This document shows positions 1-10,329 of a DNA stretch of 64,000 nucleotides, piece after piece (the stretch's first letter is position 1; each line of letters begins with the position of its first letter). The DNA lies in the NCBI GenBank assembly GCA_036768485.1, contig JAVLUZ010000323.1:496001-560000 (forward strand), in the 5' to 3' direction. The notes beneath the pieces were generated by a model. It was not told where the DNA came from and did not search any database. It was given only the letters and a program-made list of their open reading frames with translations. This DNA comes from Mermis nigrescens. Taxonomy: Eukaryota > Nematoda > Enoplea > Mermithida > Mermithidae. The position numbers and the translations under genes are program-made.

Positions 1-657
1 TAGACCAGGCATATATATAAAAATCTCGGGGTCTGACTCCCAGAATGGAAAAATAGAAAATTATGTGGAGAAAATGAGGCAAAATTAAGGCCAAAAACGG
101 ATGAAAATTAAAAATTTTCTCCAAAAGTACCTTAAATTGACTAGAAACGGTGTAATAACGTACGTTTAAGGCCATTTTAGCGATTGTACCACTTTTTGAC
201 GTCATTTTAAAACAAGCCAAGCTCAATTTTTGATCCCTTCCGACCGGCTTAACTTCCCCCCATTTAAGAACGGGCCATGCTTTGCATCTACGGTCTAGAC
301 CCTAACTCAAAATGGAAAAAACAAAATTCTTCCTTGAAAGAATTTTGCTTTTTAACGGATGAAAATTAAAGAATTTATTCGAAGTGCTTTACATTGACCA
401 GAAACTTTCTAAAAACTTAGCTTTAATGTCATTTTAGCACTTGTTTTCGTTTTTCATGGTCATTTTAGCCCATTAAAAAATCTGCTCATCTATGGTCTCA
501 GCATAGATGGAAAGCATGGCCGAAATGAAGGGGGGTTTCAGCAGGTCTGGGGTGTTAAGAATTAAGCTTTTTTGGGTCTAAAATGACCTCAAATATGGTT
601 TAATCGCTAAAATAGCGTTAAAATTGCGATATTATACAGATTAATTCCAGGGAATTG
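1..657. repeat. MITE-like family 'M2', two or three adjoining copies
   Basis: There is no gene here. The stretch consists of partial copies of a non-coding repeat seen many times in the window. Its hallmarks are AGAATGGAAAAAT, then GAGGCAAAATTAAGGCC, then a stretch ending near CGGGCCATGCTTTGCATC. One direct copy runs about 1-300, a second partial one about 300-490, and an inverted piece about 500-645. Other copies lie near 19530-19790, 37945-38200, 48185-48420, 49850-50230, 51390-51600, 58195-58380 and 63330-63620. The family name is mine. Target duplications were not resolved here. Confidence 0.6.
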
Positions 658-1717
658 CAGGTTTTAGATAATTTAATTCTCTACAAGTTTGTGCCATCAA
701 ATTGTATAAGGTATGTAAACTTAGCTGCGTACATGCTGACTGAAAAATGCGTCAAAAGTTTGTAAATGTTATAACGTTTCGCCAAAACTTTACACGCTCA
801 TTACAAACTAGCTATTGAGTGTAAGCAAAAGAAAAAAGTGCTCATCCGGATTTTTAATTTATCAATCTTTCAAAGGATCGCACCTTTCAAAGATGTCCCA
901 GTGTTGCTGTAGGGAGGTAGAATGTTGGGCGTACCCAAGCATATTATAGGTAAGCGCTAATGCGCTACGTATGATAAATCGTGAATCACTTCAGGTAAGC
1001 CGTTCGTTAAGCCGTGGATAAAATATTAACCTATCCGAACCGATTATGCAATTGCCAGACAACACAAATCACTAGGAAAATTGGTTAAATGTATGGAATA
1101 TCCATGCGTAAGAAGCTGGTGATTTTATGAAAGATCTCGTAAAATTGTACCTACGAGTATAACGCTGTGTCATCTATTCAACCAGCTGCTGAACAATCAA
1201 ATGGTCGAAGAACGAATTATAAAATAAATCCGAAAGCTTATCGCTTAAATGATGCAATAAAGCGCAGGTATAGCAGTAGATTTAGCTTAGAGTAGCTAAC
1301 ATAGACAAAAAAGAGGCTCAGGCTTATGCTTAGCTTTACGTGATACCTTGATCGAAATCTTATAGTACTTGAACGTTTGCACTTTAGTTTATTACGGCGT
1401 TATAGCGTTGCTTCATTACACGATGCTTAATCTATAGGTGGGTCTTAACTTATTTACTCTACAAGCTTGAAAGCGTGGGCGCTACGAGTCATATACGCAT
1501 CCTAACGTTAGTTGTTATCTTCTAGAAACGCTTAAGCTTCATGTGGATATGCTAGCGAGTGACACTTAAACTTAAACATCCACAGGCTCTGATTTATAAG
1601 ATGTTGGTTAATTAATATTAGCTTACCTGTATATTTTTAATTTAATGATAATAAAAATATGATAAATAAATCTAATTCAATGATAAAAAATATAGTGATA
1701 CAATAATAATAACAGTA

Positions 1718-1976
<259 letters not shown>

Positions 1977-2049
1977 AATATAATAATATCATTATTATTA
2001 ATATTATTATTAAGCCATAATATTTATTATTATGAAAAACGATAAAATT

Positions 2050-3330
2050 AAAGCAAATTGAACAAAATATAGCCTAAAATCAGTATATGGCGCGGAGCAT
2101 CGGAAATTTGACACTCACTGTAAAGCCAAAAGTTAGCTAAAATTACTCAAAACAGCAAACTTTAATGTTTATTCTAGAAAATCGATAATTCTGGGGGTCG
2201 AAGTCATTTTGCGGGTGTCAGTAGGCGTATCACAGGTAGCGCGTTAGCGTACCTAATAATATACTTGGGTACCCAAACATTGAGGGTCCCCTACAGCAGG
2301 GACATTGCTGGTTCCTGATTTATTGTAGACCAACAACAGCTCAATCTGCATACATAATATTATGCCTTATTCTTGCAGAGTTGTTAGACTTCTGAACAAA
2401 GCAAACCGCGTTTAATTTGGTCTAGTACTGAAGAAGTTACAAGGACCAATATGCTAATCGTTCTCTTTGAGCTACCATGTATGTATAATATAAACTATTA
2501 TATGTAACAAATATAAATGTAATAAATAGATGTCATAAAAAATTAAGAACACGGTGGTAGATGGCCAAAAATCATTAAAAAATACATCTCCATCCTTATC
2601 TCACCAAGCATTTTTGGACCAATAGAGTGGTGCCGCCTACCTTACCCCTTAAACCCCCATACTGCAATACGAACCATCCAGAATTGTCGATTTTCAGAAA
2701 AAACCGTACATAATGTGCTTTTACAAGCGTTTTTTGCTAACTTTTGGCTAACAAGTGTCAAATTTTTAGCTATTCGCGCCGTATACTCATTTTCATTTAT
2801 ATTTTGCTCAATTTACACAAATTTTTATCATCTTTCTCGAAATTTTTCAATATTTTTCTTTAATTTCTGTTCTTTTATTTCTTAAAATATTAATTTTAAT
2901 ATTTTTGATGTGCAACCATGAGTATTCTTTGGAACCACCCCAGAATGCATCTGACCCCACCCGCAAAATGGCTGCGATGCTCAGAATCGTCCATTTTTCG
3001 TAAAAGTTGGCAAAACTTGTAAAATTAGTGTGCCTTTTTAGGCGCTTTTAGCTCAGTTTTGGCTCAAAAATCTCAAATTTTAGTCGCTTCGCGCCATATG
3101 CATATTTTTTGACTATAGTTTTATTCAATTTACTCAATTTTCAAAATTTTTCAGATTTCTTTTGCGATTTTATGTTTCGAAAAAAGCGAGCATTGTCTGA
3201 CACGTCAACAGATCGGTGTTTTTGACGTGTGCCAATCGTTTTCTAGCCCAAAAAAGGCACTTTTTACAAAGTTTTGGGCCTGACCGCTTCGACATTCCCA
3301 TGCTTTACATGTATGCCTGGGAGGTGCGTT
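2050..3330. repeat. MITE-like family 'M1', three adjoining copies
   Basis: M1 is a non-coding repeat with the landmarks GCAAAATGGCTGCGA, a stretch near CGCGCCATATGCATATTTTT, and TTCCCATGCTTTACATGTAT at one end. An inverted copy lies at about 2050-2320 and direct copies at about 2620-2900 and 2930-3330, so the region partly folds back on itself. The same trio is in copy B at 26565-27935. Further copies lie near 14145-16480 (split by a transposon), 33290-34680 (likewise), 51640-52420 and 55100-55430. There is no coding capacity. Confidence 0.65.
2236..2312. repeat. Palindromic GCGCGTTAGCG repeat motif
   Basis: The segment TAGCGCGTTAGCGTACC followed by TAATATACTTGGGTACCC recurs at 10229-10310. 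Diverged reverse-oriented forms lie near 904-962 and 25024-25085. Copy B lacks only about 35 bp of it at 26744 while keeping both flanks, which suggests a discrete excision or insertion of the palindromic core. Confidence 0.55.
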
Positions 3331-6249
3331 TTTTTATAAAGATAGACACGAGCCACTGAGCAGACAATTCGTTTCAATGACATGTCTCAGATTTCGACAA
3401 AACTTCACACATAGGTTTACACATATGAGTTATTGAAATGTGTTTAATACTTTTGCGTTTTGTCGTCTTACTGTAGAGATATGGCTTAATAAAGATTACA
3501 GTAAGCCAAAAGTGACAACTAGGCATGCCCCCAGAAGAATTCTTTTTTTATTCGGAAATTCTTAGCCGATTAAGACTAGGTTATACGCAAAATTTAACAA
3601 TTATTGTTTTTTGAAGAAGACGCTTCTTTCTGATGTTCTTTAGTGCGAGTCCAGATCTCTGTATTGCTTTTCCTAATGGGTCTCGGCAGGCTTTCATTGT
3701 ATACCATCTCAACGAATCCGACTCGGAAAAACGACAGGTACGTGTGTGATTCAATGATTAAATCTGTATATAAATAGACCCTTAATTAAAAAAAACAAAA
3801 TTAGACCCGAAAAAATTGAATTTTCTAATTTATTTCACGACATTCGATGCCAGCAGATAAGAGTCTGATGTGATGAAGATGATGAGTCTTGTTTCGCTGC
3901 TATAGCGCATTTCTAGTTATTTTTTGTTTTTTGAAATTTGCAAAAAAAGGCTAGATAAGTACGCCGTCAGCGCATTTGTGTAAGTTTATTCTTATAGTAA
4001 GCCTGCTTAGGTACCCTGTCTAGGAAAAATAAGCTCCAGTCATTTATGCAGTCTTTATGACGGCTTTGAACTTCTAATGAAATGTTTATGATTTTCTCAT
4101 GTTCGGTTTATTCCTTTCCCTATAACACCAATTCAGTTCAACTTTAGGCAGCAAATTTAGGCTCATCTGAAAGAGCTCAAAGAGCACAATCTGTAACGCG
4201 CTCAATATTGCCTGACTTGATATTGCCATGTCCCAAAATTAAGGTAAAATTTTGTAAAAGACGGAGATTTTTAGCGTTTGATTGCTCATAGCACCACAAA
4301 CTTTAAGCGGCCACCTCACATATGTTATCAGCTGATAGAGAAGTTTATTTTCTTTCGAATGATGTGAAAATGTGAGAAAATAAGATTTTTTTAATTTGAG
4401 CTTTAACAAACGCGGTTACCCCGTCAGTTACTATGCGTAAAGCAATTAAATGTAGCAAAGCGGTCAAATGTAATGCACCCTAGATGCAGAAATCGCTTTG
4501 CCTACAGAAAAAAACCTAATTAAATCGATTAGGAATTGACGAAGAAAAGAAACTTCCTGAGGGCATGCCCAGTTGTCACTAACTGTAATTTTTATTAAGC
4601 CATATCTCTACAGTAAGACGACAACACGCAAAACTATCTAACAATGGTTACTAAATCATATATGTAAACCTATGTGTAAGGTTTGGTCAAAATCTGCGAC
4701 ATGTCATTGAAACTAATTGTCTGATTCTTTCCTGCAGTGGCTTAATAATAATACAGGTCAACAACTATTCGGCATCAAAAACAAAAATCAATTGATTCTG
4801 AATCAAATTCCTGCGCTAATTCCGAATCTGGCCTTAGAATTTCTCTAGCACGTCAACTTTTTGAAATATTTGTATATTAAATTTATGCAAATCAGATCTC
4901 ATTGATATTAATTATGGAAATCTAGAAGCCACCACGATTTTTTAGAAGTTTAAACTCTAAAATTGTTTTTATACAGACTTACTAGTGATTTAAGTATCAC
5001 TGGCGTTGTGTTGCTTACTCTATTCTGACTTTATAGATATTACACCTAATTTGCAAATTTATTGTAGTGTAAAGTTTGAATCACATATTAAGCATAATCG
5101 TTCTACATCTAGCAAATATTGAATATCTTCTAAAGCAGTTTTTAACTCAGATTACAAGTCTGCTTACGGTTTCGCGCTAGCGATTCTATTTTTGAAATTT
5201 CTGTTTTAAAAATATATTGCAAAACAGTATATGTAGTTCGAAAAGTTTAATATCACTGAACTTCTGAAAAAAGGTTTCCACTGTGAATGAAAACTTTTAA
5301 TCATTGCCTTATTCGCATCTTATAATATAGACAAATTATATTCTAATTGTTTGATTTAGTTGGGAGTCAACAACTGTCCAGTTTTCAATGTTTTTATACT
5401 GTTCAATTTGCATTGAAAATTTTTCAATAGAATTTCTAAACATTCTATAAATTCTGAACTATTTGTAAGGAGTAAATTGACTAGCACCAAAACAAAAAGC
5501 AGATTTCGAAATCAGCGCAACAAAATTAATCGAGACAGTGTTGAAAAATATTTAGGGGCAGACATAATAGACAGCTAGATTTATACTTTACACTGTGTGA
5601 AATATGCAAATTATGTATTTTCTTCTACAGAAGTGAGTAAAATGAGCTACGGGAACAGTTTTCAATTCAGGACGGAATCATGTTAGAACAACGTTTTAAG
5701 ATTTCGTCTTACAGTGATCACTTTACCTTCCCAATTTGATATTTACACACAAAGAAATCATTATCTGCATAAATTTTAATATGCAAATATCTCAAAAACT
5801 TGATGTGCCACAAAAATTCAAAAGCTAGATTTGGAATCGTGAAACTCTGATATAGAATCATTTAATTTCGTTTCTGATGCAAACAAAAGCTTCAAATCTG
5901 TTGACCTGTGTAATAAATAACTCAATAACCAGTTAGTCATGAGAGTGTAAGCTTTTTGGCATAATGATTTAACATATAAAAAGGTTTTTTATTTAGTAGG
6001 GTTCAGAAATTTTTAGTTAAGTCAGTTTTTATTTTTGTTAAGTCTGATTTTTTTCGAATGTACATAATCGAGTAAGCTCTAAAGTGTCTTATTACTTTTT
6101 CGAAATGTTGATTCATTTACCGAGGAGCGCTTTGAAGAGTATAAAAACCTCGGAGTGATAAGCCAAATTTTTTGTCTTGTTCACGTCTGCCACCACTTAT
6201 AAAGTCGAAAAATTTATTTCTAACAGAAAACTTGATACGTTTTACGCGC

Positions 6250-8830
6250 TACACATTTAACTGCGTCCGTACAAAGTCAGGACGGAGTTGTAGATATGAC
6301 AGTATAGAGTGTAAACTTTGATGGTTGACGAAAAAACGTTTTTGCCTACTTTAAGTTTGTCAACCGCTTTGGTAATAAATCGAGATAGGCAAAATTATTA
6401 TATAAATAAAGTATGTCTTAAGTACTACACGTCATACTTAGACGCGTGTTTTTCAAGCTCAATACTGATTTATGTTTAGGGTGTGAAGTTCAAACTCTGT
6501 GGTAAAATAAACTTTGAATGTAAGGGTTAAAAAAGGTGTCTTTAGCCCTTTTTGTCTGTCAACTAATCCGATTATGAGTCCCAACAAATGTTCTCAAACA
6601 GAAATGTACTATGACTCAAAGGCTACTTTCTGTTTAACAGCAAACTTTGTCACACTCAATACAGAGTAAGATTCTGGGGTTTAAAGTTTACAATCTAGTG
6701 GATGGTGGTAAAAAGGGTTTTCCCTTAGATTTCTCCGCTAACTTATCCGGTTATAAGTCATGACAAGCTGAATGATATAAAAGTAAAGTGTGTTCTAAGG
6801 GCTACTAGTTTGCAACAAATCACGTTTAAAAAAACGCAATATTAAGTAGCTCAGGGTGTAAAGTTTCGAAATTAATAAAGTGTGATATGGGGTGAAAAAA
6901 ACGTTTTCTTCTCTTTTATGATTGGTTAAATATCTTCAGTAGGATGCGGAACAAAAATTTTGCGTATACAATATACTGTGACTTAAGGGCTATAATCTGG
7001 CTAAAGATCAATTTCTTTACACTCATTGTGAAGGTATTTTCATATTTTTAAAGTTATGCGGGGTGGTTAATAACCTTTTGCTAGGGGTCAATGCTATAAC
7101 TATAGAACTTGAGATCAAACCAAATGTACCGTTGAGATAGAGAATTTAAAAACGGAATTTATTTATGCCGGATTAAAAATAATTGTGCCTAAGACCGGCA
7201 GAGGAAATAGTTTTTAAGCTGATCCGGGGTGTGAACACACCATTAATAAAGTGTCGATTTTCGGTACTTATCAAATTATTTTTCACGTTTCTGTACAAGG
7301 TTTTATATCAATATCAAATGAGGTCCTATTTTGGGCCCTGGAAAATGTTTGGTCGTTGGTCAGACTGCTTTTGATTCGCGACAAGGCGCACTTGTAGGCG
7401 AATTAATGCAACCCAACATTTCTTGCAACAATCGAACGTCGAATTCTGGGGTAACGATGTTCCGACCCAGAAATTCACTCCAACTTAAATGCCGCCGAAA
7501 CCATTGGGCCATTCATAAAGAGATGAAGTCGAGGCTGCAAGCGCTTGCTAAAAACCTGGCTGGTCGGTAATCATATGAAATTTCGCATAGAAACGCGAAA
7601 AATATTTGGAAAAGTCTTGAAAAATCGAGCGTAGTCTGTTTATTGGTTTGTGTTCATACCCAGATCGTTCTAAGCTGTTTTTTTACACAAGTGATAGGCA
7701 CACTACGATTTATTAATCTGGCATCAATAAATTTCGTTTTCAAATTCTCCATCTAATATGGTATATTTGGTTTGATCCCGAGTCCCTATAGTTATAGCCT
7801 GCAGCCCTTTAGCAAAAGGTTGTTAACCACCCGGTACAATCTGATTGAGTGGTGGAAAAATAAGTTTTTGACCCTTTTTTGTTGGCCAAATTCTCCATTT
7901 AGAAGTCGGGATAAGTCTGATAGAATCGAAATAATTTTTGTCTAGGAGGTAATCGTCGACAAATTCTGTTTATTTACACCAATATTGAGCTGGTTTGGAA
8001 GCTGTAAAGTCAAAAAAATCATTTGTGTAAAATCTATGATTTTGTCTTGTTTTTCTCTGTCCAGCTTTTCCGGTTATGAATCTGTATATGATCTCAACTT
8101 ACACGTTTGACTGCGATCGATCGAGTGTTAATGGTTTACATCAAGCATTTATTTTATCTACACACCATTATGTGCGCTAAAATTTTTCAAAATGTTGAGC
8201 CGCAATATTAGACTTACGAATCCGACTCAATCTTCTTCACACTCCTTTTTTATACAAATTACACTGAATATTTACTTTAGTTCCTAGAGCTTTGCGGAAG
8301 CATGTTTCTTAAAATTTTCTATGTAACGTCAGAATTACTAATCTGACTCTTACTCTTCTCTAAATCCAGTAGTTGGCGTAAAATCTACACTTTACTACTT
8401 AGTGCTGAGGAGTAACGTCTACATTACAAATTCATTTAACTCTTAGAGCGTTGCAAAACGTGAGATTCTTTGGAATATTTTCTGAAAAGGTCAGGACTAC
8501 AGGTTTGACTGAATTCGTATGTTTCCTACACTCCCAATGTAGTTGTGTTTACTTGATTTGTAAAAGCTCAAATTTTTTTAGAAATGTTCCATGTAAGGTC
8601 AAAGTTACATACCTGACTGTAGACTTTTCTTTGTTACCGAGCAGTTGTGCTAAAAGTGTGCACTAAAAATTAACTACAGGATTCCATGGCATCACTAGAA
8701 GCTGCTTTTTCAAGTGATGCTCCGTAACGTCTGGGATTACGAATTTGAGATGTCAGTGTTCTTTACACCCGTTGTTGCATAAAAGTTTGCATTTGAAAAC
8801 ATGTTATCTGCTTAAATAAGGTAATAATTG
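6250..8830 (+). repeat. Tandem-repeat arm, copy A arm 1
   Basis: This is a diverged tandem array in two parts. About 6300-8060 holds units of roughly 170-200 bp, recognisable by GTGTAAAGTTTACA near the start, a run like GAAAAAACGTTTTT, then CCGGTTATGAGTC and ACTATGACTCAAGGGCTAC. About 8260-8830 holds units of roughly 110-165 bp built around GTAACGTCAGGATTACGAA and a TTTACAC-type start. It is interrupted by the TA-flanked element at 7057-7834. The same arm recurs at 10330-13230 (direct, more diverged), 23640-24790 (inverted) and 30880-32640 (direct, closely matching). I see no protein-coding frame. Confidence 0.75.
7057..7834. mobile_element. TA-flanked DNA transposon, non-autonomous, in copy A only
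   Basis: It is 778 bp with imperfect terminal inverted repeats of about 70 bp. The left end (GGGGTGGTTAATAACCTTTT) is matched by the reverse complement of the right end. The element is flanked by TA on both sides (7055-7056 and 7835-7836). Copy B has an uninterrupted sequence at about 31621-31630, which is the empty site. A TA target duplication and inverted ends point to the Tc1/mariner superfamily. The interior (about 7330-7650) has only short frames. Read across frames it vaguely resembles the C-terminal part of Tc1-like transposases (a WAI..K stretch after a PP-rich stretch), but this is weak. The element is too short to be autonomous. Confidence 0.75.
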
Positions 8831-8889
8831 TCGTGTAAACCTGATTTTCATAACAATCTTGTTTTCCGCGTTCCATGAGCTTCTGCCAC

Positions 8890-9684
8890 CAGGCCACGTA
8901 TCCGAGCGGGCGGGGGCTGCCCCTCCCCCAAAATAGGAAAAAATTTTTGTTTTTCCCAAGGGGTCCCCCAGCGAGGAAAATATTAAAAATTGGCGAAAGT
9001 GCGTCTAAAAACACCGCCCAAACGAGGTTTTTAGCGCACTTTTGTTAGCAAGTAAACTCAAAATTTTCGGCGCTTCGCGCCAGATTTGATGTTTATGTAT
9101 AGTTTTGTCTTCTAAACCGCTGAAAATCGAACTGTTCAAATTTGAGGTGAGACATAGAGAGCATGTCGAATTTTTTTCCAGCGCTGTGCATTGCCGATTC
9201 GTTGTTCAGCTACAGTTTTTGCCTTCAAGCCACTCAAACAGCTCAAATTTGAAGTTTGACATGGGATTTATTGTTTACATATTTTTGCATCTTCTAGCCC
9301 GCTCAAAACTGCTTAAATTTGAACTTGACATGCAAGAATATGTCAATTTTTCGGCCCTTGGCGCCGGAGTATGTCATTATCTGCATTGTTTTTTCTCTGT
9401 GAGGCACAATGATTAAGTGCACAGGCAAAAGAGATAGAAATAATTCGTCGATTCAGTGATGAGAAATCAGCTTAAATAGATGGAATTTGCTGTATATCAA
9501 TATGAAATAGAGTGGAAATTTTTCTAATTTTTTTCGAAATTTTTCTTCACTCTCGTATGGAGCTCGCCGAGATGCGCTCAAAACTACCTTTATTCTCCGC
9601 CAATCTCCTAATGGTTTTTCGATATATCTGGCCTCAAAATTTTCGGCCACCCCCCCCGAAATAAAATCCTGGATTACGGGCCTG
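8890..9684. mobile_element. hAT-type MITE in copy A only
   Basis: It is 795 bp, bounded by an exact 8-bp target duplication TCTGCCAC (8882-8889 and 9685-9692). The terminal inverted repeats start CAGGCCACGTATCC on the left and end GGATTACGGGCCTG on the right. An 8-bp duplication with CAG-starting ends is typical of hAT transposons. Copy B has the empty site at about 32690-32700 with one TCTGCCAC. The interior holds three loose repeats of a CTCAAATTTGA motif (near 9134, 9240 and 9312) and a GGCGCTTCGCGCC hairpin near 9069. It has no transposase, so it depends on an autonomous relative. Confidence 0.9.
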
Positions 9685-9749
9685 TCTGCCACTATTTTGG
9701 CACCGTATGTGCTTACCGACCTAGTTTGTTCAAATCTTGATAATTAAAA

Positions 9750-10225
9750 AAAGTTTTTTAGCAAAGAAGAAAAGTTCCGATAGAACAAAATGGACAAATT
9801 TACTTTTTTGATTGCGCATCGTTAAGGACACAAAAGGAGGGGACTAGAGGAAGAGTTACCTATTTTTTACTGTATGCCGTTAAAGTTGTAGGAATAAACT
9901 ACAAATTAGACTTTCGCTGAAAGAGGCAAAAAATCAAAGTATATTCTGAAGCTTCTGAAAAAAACGTGCCTTCACAAAACATTGTCCATTTGCTAAAAAA
10001 ACAGATTATGAGAAGCTTTGATGTGTTATAATAACCGATTTAGCTTCTCATCATTAACAAAGTCATATAACCAAAATTTAGTTAATCGTCAATGGTTTCA
10101 TAAATGAATTAAGACAAAACACATTATCTCATTAATACCAGCCCCATAGCAATGCGTGCCGTACCAGCGTTAGAAGGCACATTATGTCGTTCTTCGACTT
10201 ATGATCGTTCTTTTCCTATGAATCA
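9750..10225. other. Terminal part of the arm-bearing repeat, shared by A and B
   Basis: The segment beginning AGCAAAGAAGAAAAGTTCCG is matched in B at about 32765-33228. A diverged version forms the arms of the foldback at 13330-14086. The reverse complement of the same end appears at about 16600-16680 and 34800-34880. So 9756-16675 in A and 32765-34880 in B may each be one element with long inverted ends. I see no gene. Confidence 0.5.
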
Positions 10226-10329
10226 TAGGTAGCGCGTTAGCGCGTACCTACTAATATACTTGGGTACCCCAACACCTGGGCACCCCCCTACAGCTATAAC
10301 GGGACACTTCTGGAAGGTGCGGTTTCTTT

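Noticed and set aside
9105..9416. 103-codon plus-strand frame
   Set aside because: It lies wholly inside the hAT MITE and reflects its internal repeats of CTCAAATTTGA; no transposase motifs.
9453..9692. 79-codon minus-strand frame
   Set aside because: It starts in the target duplication and runs through the MITE's right end; not a gene.
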